64,000 nt of DNA from Sedimenticola hydrogenitrophicus (GCF_025175675.1 NZ_JANIOA010000025.1:1-64000); one strand, 5' to 3'. Positions 1 through 8,654 are shown, counted from the first letter of the stretch. The notes: a model not told the origin generated them from the letters alone. A program made the numbers and translations.

Positions 1-60
1 GCCCCTTGTTCCCCAGGGGGGTTCGGGTAGGATAGGGTGCAATACCTGCGCGCGACTTAC

Positions 61-133
61 TCAGGGGTTGGAGTCAGGCGGCCCCTTCAGGCCGGCCCAG
101 GCAACCATCTGTTCGCAGCCTGACTCCAACCCC
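61..133. repeat. hairpin repeat, GGGGTTGGAGTCAGGC type
   Basis: The arms GGGGTTGGAGTCAGGC and GCCTGACTCCAACCCC enclose a GC-rich centre. It belongs to the GGGGTCGGAGTCAA hairpin family found elsewhere in the window (around 13.7, 19.1 and 44.2 kb) and lies just upstream of the first gene. It could fold in RNA or single-stranded DNA. No T-tract follows, so it is not a clear terminator. Confidence 0.7.
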
Positions 134-161
134 CTCGTCTCAACTTCAACAGGCATGGCCG

Positions 162-1037
162 ATGACTTCCAGAACATACAGCCCCCTCCGCTCAGTACTC
201 TATGCCCCGGGCGCCAATCCCCGCGCCCTGGACAAGGCCCGTACCCTGCCGGCGGACGGCCTGATCCTGGACCTGGAGGATGCCGTCGCCCCGGAGGCCA
301 AGGCGCTGGCGCGGGATACGGTGGTGCGGGTCCTGGCCGAGGGTGGCTACGGCCATCGCCGCCGCGTGGTGCGCATCAACGGACCGGATACCCCCTGGGG
401 TGCGGCGGACATCACGGCGGTCGCCCGGGCGGGGGCCGATGCGATCCTGCTGCCCAAGGTGGAGACCCCGCAGGCCGTACTGGCGGCGTTGGCGGCCCTG
501 GATGCCGCCGGCGGGCCGGCCGACCTGCCGCTCTGGATCATGGCCGAGACGCCTCGCGGTATCCTGGAGATCGGGGCTATCGCCGTCACCCATCCACGCC
601 TGGAGGTGATCGTGATGGGTACCTCCGATCTGGCCAAGGAGCTGCGGGTGCGCCACACCCCGGATCGGGTGGGGCTGGTCGCCGCGCTGGGGCACTGCGT
701 ACTGGCGGCGCGTGCCGAGGGGCTGGAGATCCTGGACGGAGTGTATCTGGATCTGCGGGATGAGGCGGGTTTCGAGGCCGCCTGCGAGCAGGGCCGGGAC
801 ATGGGCTTCGATGGCAAGACCCTGATCCACCCACGGCAGATCGAGGCGGCCAACCGGGCCTTTGGCATCAGCGCCGAGGCGCTGGAACAGGCGCAACGGA
901 TCATCGCCGCCTGGCGCGAGGCACAACAGGCCGGGCGCGGTGTCTGCGTGGTGGAGGGGCGCCTGGTGGAGCAGCTGCACGTGCAAGAGGCGGAACGGAC
1001 TGTGGCGATGCACGAGGCGATCCGTGAGCGCGGCTGA
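162..1037 (+). CDS. HpcH/HpaI aldolase / CitE-like CoA-ester lyase
   Basis: A 291-residue protein of the citrate lyase beta subunit-like (CitE, malyl-CoA/citramalyl-CoA lyase) family. The N-terminus reads LRSVLYAPGANPRALDKA, followed by LILDLEDAVAP (acidic metal-ligand region, about residues 34-44), a VRING segment, ILLPKVETP, and the MAETPRGI and GTSDLAKEL motifs, all typical of the TIM-barrel lyase. Family members cleave or form 3-hydroxyacyl-CoA esters such as malyl-CoA or citramalyl-CoA using Mg2+. The exact substrate cannot be told from sequence. The length is normal for a stand-alone lyase. Its 3' end overlaps the next gene by 14 bases, so the two are probably co-translated. Confidence 0.85.
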   Translation: MTSRTYSPLRSVLYAPGANPRALDKARTLPADGLILDLEDAVAPEAKALARDTVVRVLAEGGYGHRRRVVRINGPDTPWGAADITAVARAGADAILLPKVETPQAVLAALAALDAAGGPADLPLWIMAETPRGILEIGAIAVTHPRLEVIVMGTSDLAKELRVRHTPDRVGLVAALGHCVLAARAEGLEILDGVYLDLRDEAGFEAACEQGRDMGFDGKTLIHPRQIEAANRAFGISAEALEQAQRIIAAWREAQQAGRGVCVVEGRLVEQLHVQEAERTVAMHEAIRERG

Positions 1038-1380
1038 AGTGGAACGGTTCCGCCAGCGCTTGCTGGCGCGCCGGGCCGAGTTGATCGCGGATACCGATAC
1101 CGCCAGCGACGCCGCCAATATTGTGGAGCTGGATCAGACCCGGGTCGGCCGCCTGACCCGCATGGACGCCCTGCAGCAGCAGGCCATGTCCCAGGAGAAC
1201 CAGCGGCGTCGCACGCTTGAGTTGACACGTATTGTCCAGGCATTGCGCCGTATCAAGGACGACGAGTATGGATATTGTGTAGAGTGCGGCGAGGAGATCG
1301 CAGAGAACCGCCTGGCGGTCGATCCGGCCGCCCCACTCTGCATCGGTTGTGCCAGCGAGCGGGAAAAGGGGCGCGGTTGA
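1024..1380 (+). CDS. TraR/DksA-family C4 zinc-finger protein
   Basis: A 118-residue protein starting at a GTG inside the end of the lyase gene. A longer in-frame reading exists but would lie within the lyase gene. It has an N-terminal helical segment containing ELDQTRVGRLTRMDAL and a C-terminal zinc finger C-x2-C-x17-C-x2-C (YCVECGEEI to CIGC). That is the layout of short DksA/TraR proteins, which enter the RNA polymerase secondary channel. It is shorter than the roughly 150-residue E. coli DksA, and the coiled-coil tip lacks an obvious DxxDxA motif, so a DksA-like effect on rRNA promoters should not be assumed. Membership of the family is clear; its role is unknown. Confidence 0.85.
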   Translation: MSAAEVERFRQRLLARRAELIADTDTASDAANIVELDQTRVGRLTRMDALQQQAMSQENQRRRTLELTRIVQALRRIKDDEYGYCVECGEEIAENRLAVDPAAPLCIGCASEREKGRG

Positions 1381-1416
1381 GCGTACCGGCCCCGATTATC
1401 AGAGGAGTTCGATGAG

Positions 1417-1641
1417 ATGAATTGCAATGTCATGGTGTTGCCGAGCAAAAAACCAGAAAAGATCCGCCTGGTGCAGATTCCCGAGGACATGGAGTCCCAG
1501 GAGGCGTACCGCCACGCCACCGGGGTGATCGCCGCCGCCGAAGAGGCGAACCCCCAGTTTACCTGGGAGGATATCGAGGACGCCCTGGATGCCCAAGGTT
1601 TTCGCACCCTCGATTTTGTCCTGGGGCCAGCGCTGGACTGA
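1417..1641 (+). CDS. small protein of unknown function (74 aa)
   Basis: A 74-residue acidic protein beginning MNCNVMVLPSKKPEKIRL. It is preceded by AGAGGAG at a good ribosome-binding distance (nine bases). I do not recognise the family. No signal peptide or membrane segment is visible. The middle is rich in Glu and Ala and the C-terminal half holds FTWEDIEDALDAQGF. It follows the DksA-like gene by 36 bases and may be its operon partner. Codon use resembles the neighbours, so it is probably a real gene. Confidence 0.65.
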   Translation: MNCNVMVLPSKKPEKIRLVQIPEDMESQEAYRHATGVIAAAEEANPQFTWEDIEDALDAQGFRTLDFVLGPALD

Positions 1642-1725
1642 GCCAAGCCCACCGGTCACGGTGAATTGGCTCCCGCGGGGCGCACTGATACTATCCTTTA
1701 CCCACAAATGCCGATGAACACGCGT

Positions 1726-1881
1726 GTAGGATGGGTGGAGGCGCGGTACTTTTGTTGACGGCTGTTCGCGGTGGTCGGGCGCGCCGTAACCCATCATCGG
1801 ATGTGGATGCAGGTGTGCGATGGGTTACGCGCTGGAGTGGGTGCCGGCGGAGAGTTTATGGGGGCGCTCCACCCATCCTAC
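1726..1881. repeat. inverted-repeat element with GTAGGATGGGTGGAG ends
   Basis: GTAGGATGGGTGGAG at one end and its reverse complement CTCCACCCATCCTAC at the other bound about 156 bases. It fills most of the gap between two convergent genes. No convincing coding sequence lies inside. The ends resemble other GTAGG-bounded repeats in the window. Confidence 0.7.
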
Positions 1882-1923
1882 GTCCTGCGCTGGACTGACC
1901 CCGTTCCGCCGATGGCTGTCGAC

Positions 1924-3225
1924 TCAGCCTTCCCCCATCCGCCGCTCCAGCTTCTGCTGGATCAGGCTGATATGCAGACGCAGGTCATATAGCTCCTCGG
2001 CGTAGGAGAGCGGGATCTCGATATGCGCCACCTCGTGCTCGATCCGCTCCAGCGCGGCCCGGGCCTGCGCCAGATCGGCCTCGGGCTGGAACAGCAGGTG
2101 ATCAATGGACAGCACCTCCCGGTACCAGCGGTAGATGCGCGAGCGCATGCGCCAGCGGTAGATCGGCGGCATGATCTTGAACAGCGGCAGCATCAGCGCC
2201 AGGAACGGCAGCAGCATCACCTTCAGCCGGTCCACCAGGGTGGCGGCCCAGAACGGCAGGTAGCGCTGCAGCAGCGGCGGACCGTATTGGTAAAAGCGTT
2301 CGGCCTCGCCGCTGAGGGGGTAGACCAGGTACTCCGGGGCCGGGAACTGTCCGCTCTGCTCGAACCAGCCCCCGCTCCCGTGCACCGTCCGGGCGGCCTG
2401 CAGTAGTAGCCCTATCAGCGCCGGGTGGAGGTCGTCGCGGACCACCAGGTTGGCGCTGGCGGCCAGCAGGATGGTGGGCCGTTCCGGGAGGTTGCGTTTC
2501 AGGTCGATCACCCCCTGCGGCAGGATCACCGATGAGAGGAAGCGGTGACTGCGGGTGTAGGCCTCGGCGCGGGCAAAACTCAGCAGCTGAATCTGTTCGG
2601 CCTCGAGCAGGCGGCGCACCACCGGCGACAGGGGTGAGGCGACAAAGAAGGCGGCGTCGAGTTCGCCGTTCAGCAGCGCGTCGGCGGCGGCCTGGCCCCC
2701 CGTTTCCAGCAGCGGGCTGCTGCCCGGGACGATGCCGTTGTCCGCCAGCAGTTGCAGGGCCAGCGAGCGGGTGCCGCTGCCCTCGGCACCGATGGCGGTG
2801 CGCAGACCCTGCAGGTCGGTCAGACGGCCGACTGGCAGCGCCCGGCGGTAAAACACCCAGAGCGGTTCGAAATAGAGACTGCCGAGGGAGCGCAGCCCGG
2901 CCTCCTCGGGCGTGTTGCCGCTGGTGCCGCCCTGCACCAGGGCCGCCGCCACCTCGCCGCGGCTGAGGCGGCCGATGTTGTCGATGGAGCCCGCGCTGGT
3001 CAGGATCTCCAGTTCGATCTGCTCCTGCAGCAGCCGTTCCCGGTAGGCCTGTCCGAACAGGTAGTAGGCCCCGTCCGGCTGGCCGGTGGCCATGCGGATC
3101 CGCTCCGGTGGCGCCGGCTGGACGAACTGGTAGGCGAGCACGAAGCCCAGCAGCACCAGCAGCACGGCCGGGCCGAAGATGTGCAGGTGATCCTTGCCTG
3201 GCACGGGTTTGCGTTGTTTGCCCAA
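1924..3225 (-). CDS. TAXI-family TRAP transporter solute-binding protein, membrane-anchored
   Basis: A 433-residue protein. An N-terminal membrane segment (about residues 15-32, FGPAVLLVLLGFVLAYQF) is followed by a periplasmic binding domain starting IRMATGQPDGAYYLFGQAYRERL and containing LTSAGSIDNIGRL. These are typical of the TAXI family of TRAP binding proteins, which bind organic acids or amino acids such as glutamate. After about residue 310 there is a second hydrophobic stretch (VMLLPFLALMLPLF) and a basic, coiled cytoplasmic tail, so it is tethered to the membrane rather than freely secreted. No TRAP membrane subunit lies next to it. Binding without transport, for example sensing, is possible. 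Confidence 0.8.
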   Translation of the reverse strand: MGKQRKPVPGKDHLHIFGPAVLLVLLGFVLAYQFVQPAPPERIRMATGQPDGAYYLFGQAYRERLLQEQIELEILTSAGSIDNIGRLSRGEVAAALVQGGTSGNTPEEAGLRSLGSLYFEPLWVFYRRALPVGRLTDLQGLRTAIGAEGSGTRSLALQLLADNGIVPGSSPLLETGGQAAADALLNGELDAAFFVASPLSPVVRRLLEAEQIQLLSFARAEAYTRSHRFLSSVILPQGVIDLKRNLPERPTILLAASANLVVRDDLHPALIGLLLQAARTVHGSGGWFEQSGQFPAPEYLVYPLSGEAERFYQYGPPLLQRYLPFWAATLVDRLKVMLLPFLALMLPLFKIMPPIYRWRMRSRIYRWYREVLSIDHLLFQPEADLAQARAALERIEHEVAHIEIPLSYAEELYDLRLHISLIQQKLERRMGEG

Positions 3226-3268
3226 GACGCTATCCTGATCCGTTGATGTGGTGAATCTCGCGCAGTCC

Positions 3269-3352
3269 GTAGTTGGGGTGAGGAACGAACCCCAACATCA
3301 TGGGGCACACGCATGACACCCCGTTGGGGTTCGCGGGCTCACCCCAACCTAC
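3269..3352. repeat. GTAG-TTGGGGTGAG / CTCACCCCAACCTAC repeat
   Basis: An inverted-repeat element in the gap between the TAXI gene and msrA. It has GAACCCCAAC near one end and GTTGGGGTTCGC near the other. The same ends occur in the two copies flanking the TraB-like gene near 56 kb. The longer in-frame reading of msrA would run through it, which argues against that upstream start. Confidence 0.75.
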
Positions 3353-3473
3353 ACTCTGGGATCGGGCAGGCCCGACAGGGTCCCGCGCATTTGCGAGAAT
3401 AAATTGGGCTAATATTCCTGAAGGCCAGATACGGCTCCCGCTATTCACTATAACCCAGATTCCCGAGGTCGCC

Positions 3474-4049
3474 ATGCCGATCACCAACCAGCATTTCGTC
3501 AACGGCAACCCGCTGTTGCCGCCGTTTCCCCAGGGGTTGGAGCGCGCCCTGTTCGCCATGGGCTGCTTCTGGGGGGCGGAGCGGCTGTTCTGGCAGATCC
3601 CGGGGGTCTACAGCACGGCGGTCGGTTATGCCGCCGGGCATCTGGCCGACCCGAGTTACGAGCAGGTGTGCAGCGGCACCACCGGACACGCCGAGGTGGT
3701 GCAGGTGGTGTTCGACCCCGAACAGGTCGCCTATGCCGAGCTGCTGAAGTGCTTCTGGGAGGGGCATGACCCGACTCAGGGGATGCGCCAGGGCAACGAT
3801 ATCGGCACCCAGTACCGTTCCGGGATCTACGTCACCAGCGAGGCGCAGCGACGCCAGGCCGAGGCCTCCCGGGACGCCTTTCAGCCGGCGCTCACGGCGC
3901 GCGGCTATGGCCCCATCACCACCGAGATCGTGGCAGCCCCGGAGTTCTACTATGCCGAGGAATACCATCAGCAGTACCTGGCCAGGAACCCGGGCGGCTA
4001 CTGCGGCCTGGGCGGTACCGGCGTGGCCTGTCCGGCCGGGGTGGATTGA
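3474..4049 (+). CDS. msrA: peptide methionine-(S)-S-oxide reductase
   Basis: A 191-residue MsrA, which reduces methionine-S-sulfoxide in oxidised proteins and free methionine. The catalytic motif GCFWGAE (Cys about residue 31) is intact, followed by [29 protein letters not shown] and [15 protein letters not shown], which supplies the resolving Cys. The reading frame is open further upstream, but that part is repeat DNA. The ATG at the MPITNQHF sequence gives a standard-length protein. It is convergent with the SIMPL gene. Confidence 0.95.
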   Translation: MPITNQHFVNGNPLLPPFPQGLERALFAMGCFWGAERLFWQIPGVYSTAVGYAAGHLADPSYEQVCSGTTGHAEVVQVVFDPEQVAYAELLKCFWEGHDPTQGMRQGNDIGTQYRSGIYVTSEAQRRQAEASRDAFQPALTARGYGPITTEIVAAPEFYYAEEYHQQYLARNPGGYCGLGGTGVACPAGVD

Positions 4050-4076
4050 GCTGGTGTGGTGCGGCGGCGGGCCGGC

Positions 4077-4754
4077 TTATTCCGGCCGCAGTTCGATGGT
4101 GCCGTTGATCTGCACCTCGAGCCGCTGGCTGCCCGCCTCCAGGGTGGGGGCAGTCTCCGCGCGCAGGGTCATGGCCTGCAGCGGATAGGGTCGCGGGCCG
4201 GCGCCGTCTTGACTGATATTCATCTGTACCAGCCGGTAGCGGTTGTGGCCCATCGCCTGGCTGATCAGCTCGGCCCGGGTGCGGAAGCGCTGCAGCGCCT
4301 GGCGGATCAACCGCTCCTCGATCTGTTCGCGCCGCTGCGGCGAGATGCCGTAGCTGATGCCGCCGATGCCGAGCGCTGGCTGCAGTTTGCCCATCAGCTC
4401 GCTGATGGCCGCGGCGTCGCGGCCTTCCAGGCGCAGCGACTGGCGCACGCGCCAGCCGGACAGGGTGTTGCTGCGATAGACCGGGCTGGTCTGGTAATCC
4501 AGGGTCTGCACCTTGATCCCGGGCTGCTGTTTGGCGGTCTCCACCGCCTGGCGCATAGTGCGGTTGACCCGGGCGCCGAGTTCGGCGGGATCACTCCCCT
4601 CGTGCTGGACGAACAGGGTGGCACTGAGGGTGTCGTTGTCCACCTCTTCAGCGGCGGAGACCGTCAGGTTGATGCGGTCGTAGGTCGGGGGCTCGTCGGC
4701 GAGGAGCTGGCCGGTGCTCAGGGTCAGCAGTAGCAGCAGATAGCGCAATGTCAT
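4077..4754 (-). CDS. SIMPL (DUF541) domain periplasmic protein
   Basis: A 225-residue secreted protein: signal peptide MTLRYLLLLLTLSTGQLLA, then a SIMPL/DUF541 domain (INLTVSAAEEVDNDTLSATLFVQHEG, later GISYGISPQRREQIEERLIRQAL). Family members are periplasmic or envelope proteins (E. coli YggE type) linked to oxidative stress; no enzyme activity is established. An upstream ATG overlaps the hslO stop, but the ATG chosen has GAGGA eight bases before it and leads directly into a signal peptide. It lies downstream of hslO in the same direction and is probably cotranscribed. With msrA nearby it suggests a redox-stress neighbourhood. Confidence 0.85.
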   Translation of the reverse strand: MTLRYLLLLLTLSTGQLLADEPPTYDRINLTVSAAEEVDNDTLSATLFVQHEGSDPAELGARVNRTMRQAVETAKQQPGIKVQTLDYQTSPVYRSNTLSGWRVRQSLRLEGRDAAAISELMGKLQPALGIGGISYGISPQRREQIEERLIRQALQRFRTRAELISQAMGHNRYRLVQMNISQDGAGPRPYPLQAMTLRAETAPTLEAGSQRLEVQINGTIELRPE

Positions 4755-4768
4755 GGTTGATCCTCGGG

Positions 4769-5638
4769 TCATTGCGGCGTGTCGGAGGTCCCGACCGGCA
4801 CCCCGCCGATAAACAGCTGTTCCACGTCGATGGCGTCAAACCGGTAGTGCTTGTTGCAAAACTCGCAGTCGACCTCGATGGCCCCCTGCTCCGCGAGGAT
4901 CGACGCCAGCTCCGCCCGGCCCAGGGCGCGCAGTGAATTGGCGATGCGTTCCCGGGAACAGCCGCAGCGGAAGGCGACCGGTTCCGGTTCGAACAGCCGC
5001 AGCGGCTCCTCGTGGAACAGCCGGTGCAACAGGGTCTGCACAGGCAGGTTCAACAGCTCCTCCCGGGTGACGGTCGCCGCCAGCAGGCAGATCCGCTCCC
5101 ACGCTTCCGGGTGCTCCCGCTCCGCGGGGAGCTGTTGCAGAAACAGGCCGGCCGCCCGCTCCCCATCCGCCACCAGCCAGAAGCGCGAGGCGAGCTGTTC
5201 GGAATGGTTGAAATAGCGCTCCAGGGCCTCGGCCAGGTTTTTTCCTTCCAGTCCGACGATCCCCTGATAGCGGTCGCCGCCCTGGTTGGCCACGGTCAGC
5301 ATCATCTGGCCGGCGCCGTAGATGGCCGGCAGATCGCCCTCCGGCAGCTCGCCCTCCCAGCGCGCCAGCCCGCGCACGGTACGCTGCCGGGTGGCCTGTG
5401 CCACCAGGGTGCGCAGTGGGCCGCCGCTCTGCGCCTGCAGGATCAGAGAGCCATCGTATTTGATAGTGGCGGAGAGCAGGAGCACCGCGGCCATGGCCTG
5501 GCCGAGCTGTTCGGCGACCGCGGCGGGGTAGGCATAACGCTCCCGCACCGCCTTCCAGCTGGCGTCCAGCTGGAGGATCTCGCCACGGATATCGAGTTCG
5601 TCGAAAACAAAACGGTACAGCCGATCTTGAGTGTTCAT
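4769..5638 (-). CDS. hslO: redox-regulated chaperone Hsp33
   Basis: A 289-residue Hsp33, a holdase switched on by oxidation that protects cytosolic proteins during oxidative and heat stress. The C-terminal zinc switch is complete: C225-x-C227 and C258-x2-C261 (RCGCSRE and CEFCNKH). The N-terminal domain contains the family sequence GPLRTLVAQATRQRTVRGLARW. The ATG start (MNTQDRLYRF) is the only sensible one; the much longer open frame upstream is antisense-type shadow of the EF-G gene. It is followed closely by the SIMPL gene and lies 26 bases after the EF-G paralogue, so a three-gene transcript is plausible. Confidence 0.95.
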   Translation of the reverse strand: MNTQDRLYRFVFDELDIRGEILQLDASWKAVRERYAYPAAVAEQLGQAMAAVLLLSATIKYDGSLILQAQSGGPLRTLVAQATRQRTVRGLARWEGELPEGDLPAIYGAGQMMLTVANQGGDRYQGIVGLEGKNLAEALERYFNHSEQLASRFWLVADGERAAGLFLQQLPAEREHPEAWERICLLAATVTREELLNLPVQTLLHRLFHEEPLRLFEPEPVAFRCGCSRERIANSLRALGRAELASILAEQGAIEVDCEFCNKHYRFDAIDVEQLFIGGVPVGTSDTPQ

Positions 5639-5664
5639 GGTGTTGATAGTAGGCAATCCGCTGG

Positions 5665-7713
5665 TCAGAAGATATCGAAGCGCTCGAACTGGGTGCTGAA
5701 CTGGCCGCGCCCCTGGGTCATGCTGCGCAGCTCGGTGGTGTAGCCGAGCAGGCTGGCCAGCGCCACCTCGCAGTGGATGGTGGCCTGGGCGATGCTGCGT
5801 TCGGTGTCCTGGATCAGGGCATGGCGGGATTGCAGATCCCCCAGCACCGTGCCCAGGTTCTCCTCCGGCACCACGATCTCCGCCTTCATGATCGGCTGCA
5901 GCAGGGCCGGTCTGGCACTCTCCAGCGCCCTGCGCAGGGCGCGGGCGGTGGCCGAGGTGAGGGCCTCGGGGGTGGAGTGGGCACCGAACAGCTCCACCTG
6001 GGTGACGCTCACCTCCAGATCCTGCAGTGGGGCCCCCTCCAGGGGGCCGCCACCGAGGCCAAAGCGGATGCCCTGTTCCAGCGCCTCCCGCTGCGGGGCG
6101 CTGAGCTGACTGCCCTCCGGCAGGATGGCCGGCTGGCAGTGGCTGACGATGCCGGCGCCCCGTGGCAGCGGGCTGACGGCGACCGTCACCTGGGCCCGCA
6201 ACGGCTCCTTGCGGGTCGGATCGGCCGGCGGCTGGAACAGGTGCGTCAGCTCGCTGCGCCGGGTGATGGTCTCGCGCAGAGCCACGGCCGGCTTGCCGGT
6301 CCTCACCTGCAGGTTGTATTCGCGCTGCAGCCGCTCGATGATGATCTGCAGGTGCAGCTCGCCCATGCCGCGGAGCAGCTTCTGGCCGGTTTCCGGATCC
6401 TCCCCGAACTGCAGGGTCGGGTCCTCCTCCTGCAGCTTCGCCATCACCTCCAGGAACTTCTCCTCCTGGCTGGAGGAGGCCGGCTCCACCGCCAGGCTCA
6501 GCACCGGCTCGCGGGTGTCGATGCGCTCCAGCAGCAGGGGGTGGTCCGGGTGGCACAGGGTATCGCCGGTGGCGGCGTGGCGCAGCCCGGCCAGCAACAC
6601 GATATCGCCGGCGTGGGCGATGTCGAGCCGACTCTTCCTGGCCGCATCCACGTCGAATATACGTGCCACGTGTTCCCGCAGCTCGCTGCCGTCGGCGCGG
6701 CTGAAACGGACCGTATCGCCCGGCCTGAGCAGACCGCGGTAGAGCCGGGCGAACACATGCCGTCGCCCGTCCCACATCTGTACCTTGAAGGCCAATGCCA
6801 CCAGGGGCTGGTCGTCCTCCATGGCGATGGTGGTGGTGGTGCCGTCGGCCAGCCAGGCGCTGGCCGGCGGACGCTCCAGCGGCGAGGGGAGCAGCCGGAC
6901 CACCCCATCGAGCAGCGGCTGCACCCCCAGGTTGCGCAGTGCCGAGCCGCCGAAACAGGGGCATACCTCACCCTTCAGGGTGGCCGCGCGCAGCGCCGCC
7001 CAGACCTGCTCCGGGTCGGGCTCCTCGCCGCCTAGCACGCGGTCGGCAAGGGCCTCATCGGTTTCCGCGATCCCCAGTAGCAGACTCTCCCGATACGCCG
7101 CCACCGACTCCCACAGGGCCGGGTCGCAGGGCGTGGTCTCCAGTAATTCGCCATGCTCGCCGCCGAAGCGGATCAGGCTGCGCTCGATCAGGTGGATCAC
7201 CGCGCCCTGTTCCAGTAGCGGCAGGGTGACCGGCAGCGGGCGCGCGCCGAGGCGTTTGCCGATGGTGGCCAGGGCATGATCATAATCGGCTCCGGCGCGG
7301 TCCACCTTGTTGACAAAGAAGAGACAGGGGAGATTGAATTTTGAACGCTGCCGCCACACCGTCTCGGTCTGCGGCTCGACGCCGCGGACCCCGTCCAGCA
7401 CGATCACGCAGCCATCCAGCACCCGCATGCTGCGCTCCACCTCGATGGTGAAGTCCACGTGCCCGGGGGTGTCGATGATCTGGATCAGGTGATCCCGCCA
7501 GGTCGCCTTGGTGAGTGCCGAGGTGATGGTGATACCGTGACTCTGCTCTTCCGCCATGTAGTCCATGTGCGCCGCGCCGTCATGCACCTCGCCGATCTTG
7601 TACAGCGCCCCGGTGTAGAACAGGATGCGCTCGGTCAGGGTGGTCTTGCCGGCATCGATGTGGGCGGCAATGCCGATATTGCGAACTTTTTCAATCGAAT
7701 GGCTATTATTCAT
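5665..7713 (-). CDS. elongation factor G paralogue
   Basis: A 682-residue EF-G-type translational GTPase. G1 AHIDAGKTTLTERIL, switch region EEQSHGITITSA, G3 DTPGHVDFTIEVERS, and G4 NKVDRAGAD are all intact, and domains II to V follow (GELHLQIIIERLQREYNL, then the C-terminal IMKAEIVVPEENLGTVLGDL). It is not in a str operon (no rpsL, rpsG or tuf here), so it is likely a second EF-G. Such paralogues may specialise in ribosome recycling or translocation under stress. The frame extends upstream, but the ATG at MNNSHSIEKVRNIG matches the usual EF-G N-terminus. It is upstream of hslO on the same strand. Confidence 0.88.
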   Translation of the reverse strand: MNNSHSIEKVRNIGIAAHIDAGKTTLTERILFYTGALYKIGEVHDGAAHMDYMAEEQSHGITITSALTKATWRDHLIQIIDTPGHVDFTIEVERSMRVLDGCVIVLDGVRGVEPQTETVWRQRSKFNLPCLFFVNKVDRAGADYDHALATIGKRLGARPLPVTLPLLEQGAVIHLIERSLIRFGGEHGELLETTPCDPALWESVAAYRESLLLGIAETDEALADRVLGGEEPDPEQVWAALRAATLKGEVCPCFGGSALRNLGVQPLLDGVVRLLPSPLERPPASAWLADGTTTTIAMEDDQPLVALAFKVQMWDGRRHVFARLYRGLLRPGDTVRFSRADGSELREHVARIFDVDAARKSRLDIAHAGDIVLLAGLRHAATGDTLCHPDHPLLLERIDTREPVLSLAVEPASSSQEEKFLEVMAKLQEEDPTLQFGEDPETGQKLLRGMGELHLQIIIERLQREYNLQVRTGKPAVALRETITRRSELTHLFQPPADPTRKEPLRAQVTVAVSPLPRGAGIVSHCQPAILPEGSQLSAPQREALEQGIRFGLGGGPLEGAPLQDLEVSVTQVELFGAHSTPEALTSATARALRRALESARPALLQPIMKAEIVVPEENLGTVLGDLQSRHALIQDTERSIAQATIHCEVALASLLGYTTELRSMTQGRGQFSTQFERFDIF

Positions 7714-8035
7714 TTGACAGACTGCAGCGAGAGTGGATATCCGGGCAAGACTAAACGACTCGGCGGCAATGTGGAACAACCCCGGTGCAATCGGCCGCTT
7801 TTTTGTCCAGGGATGGGTGTAGGGGCAACCCCCCCGTGGTTGCCCGCCGGATGGGGTGGTGTCGAAAGATCAGGCAGGCACAGGGGCCTGCCCCTGCGGC
7901 GGGCTACGCAGAAAATATCCGGGAGCGGCTTTTGTCGCCCCCGACCGTTGGTTTGCGGTAGGATGTCGGCGTGTCGTGTACCATGGAACGCGGCATGGTC
8001 AATCGGCAAGTGGAGCAGTTCGGGAGCAACAGCTT
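7714..8035. other. intergenic region with a GTAGGGGCAACC hairpin
   Basis: The gap between the divergent EF-G and IalB-like genes. Bases 7819-7845 form a short hairpin (GTAGGGGCAACC with GGTTGCCC), a repeat also present near 48.6 and 57.06 kb. A second GC-rich palindrome (CAGGGGCCTGCCCCTG) follows near 7880. Promoters for both genes must lie here, but no clear -35/-10 pair was identified. Confidence 0.55.
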
Positions 8036-8584
8036 ATGAAGCAACGTGGATGTGCGATTCTATTATTGGCCTTGGCGGCGGTGCTGACCCCCGTTACCGG
8101 GATCTCGGCCGAAGAGCCGAAGGGCGAGGCGGCGGGTGAAGCGGCGGGCGAGGCGTCAGGCGGTCAGGTGTTCAATGACTGGGGACGGCGTTGCGAGGTC
8201 CTGAGCAGTACCGGGGAGGAGCTCTGTCTCATCTTCCAGCGGCTGCGACTGAAAGAGAACAACAAGACGGTACTCCACGTGACCTTTGGCTATCCGCCGC
8301 TCGGTACCGGGCCGGTGATGGTGTTGACCACGCCCTTGGGGGTGTCGCTGATCGCTGGCATTGAGCTGCGGGTGGACAGTGTGGGTGAGCCCCGCAAGGT
8401 GCCCTACAATCTCTGCGTCGCCGACGGTTGCCGCGCCAGCCTGGCAGTGGACGAGGTGCTGCTGGCGGCGATGAAACAGGGCGACAAGCTCCAGGTGGCC
8501 TTTGCCGACGCCCAGAACAAGCCGTTGGGTCTCGAGGTGTCGCTGAACGGCTTTACCGCGGCCAACGATTCGCTGAAAAAGTAA
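8036..8584 (+). CDS. secreted invasion-associated locus B (IalB)-like protein
   Basis: A 182-residue exported protein. Signal peptide MKQRGCAILLLALAAVLTPVTGISA is followed by a short repetitive linker (EAAGEAAGEASG) and then an IalB-type domain (FNDWGRRCEV, CLIFQRLRL, PLGVSLIAGIELRVD, CVADGCRASL). Two conserved Cys pairs are visible. The IalB family was named in Bartonella, but members are common in free-living proteobacteria, with no defined biochemical role. The ATG chosen begins the signal peptide; the open frame upstream is repeat-rich intergenic DNA. It is convergent with trpC. Confidence 0.8.
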   Translation: MKQRGCAILLLALAAVLTPVTGISAEEPKGEAAGEAAGEASGGQVFNDWGRRCEVLSSTGEELCLIFQRLRLKENNKTVLHVTFGYPPLGTGPVMVLTTPLGVSLIAGIELRVDSVGEPRKVPYNLCVADGCRASLAVDEVLLAAMKQGDKLQVAFADAQNKPLGLEVSLNGFTAANDSLKK

Positions 8585-8596
8585 CCGCTGTGAGGC

Positions 8597-8627
8597 GGCT
8601 CCCCGGGGTGGAGATGCCCGGGGGAGG
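8597..8627. terminator. possible hairpin between convergent genes
   Basis: CTCCCCGGG pairs with CCCGGGGGAG with one bulged base, in the short gap between the IalB-like gene and trpC. There is no T-tract on either side, so intrinsic termination is uncertain; it could simply stabilise 3' ends. Confidence 0.35.
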
Positions 8628-8654
8628 CTGCTGGACCGGACCGGCGGCCTCGCT

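Noticed and set aside
4769-6964. A 731-codon minus-strand frame that joins hslO to a long upstream extension
   Set aside because: The upstream part is Gly/Ala/Arg/Pro-rich shadow of the EF-G gene in another frame. hslO itself begins at a normal ATG.
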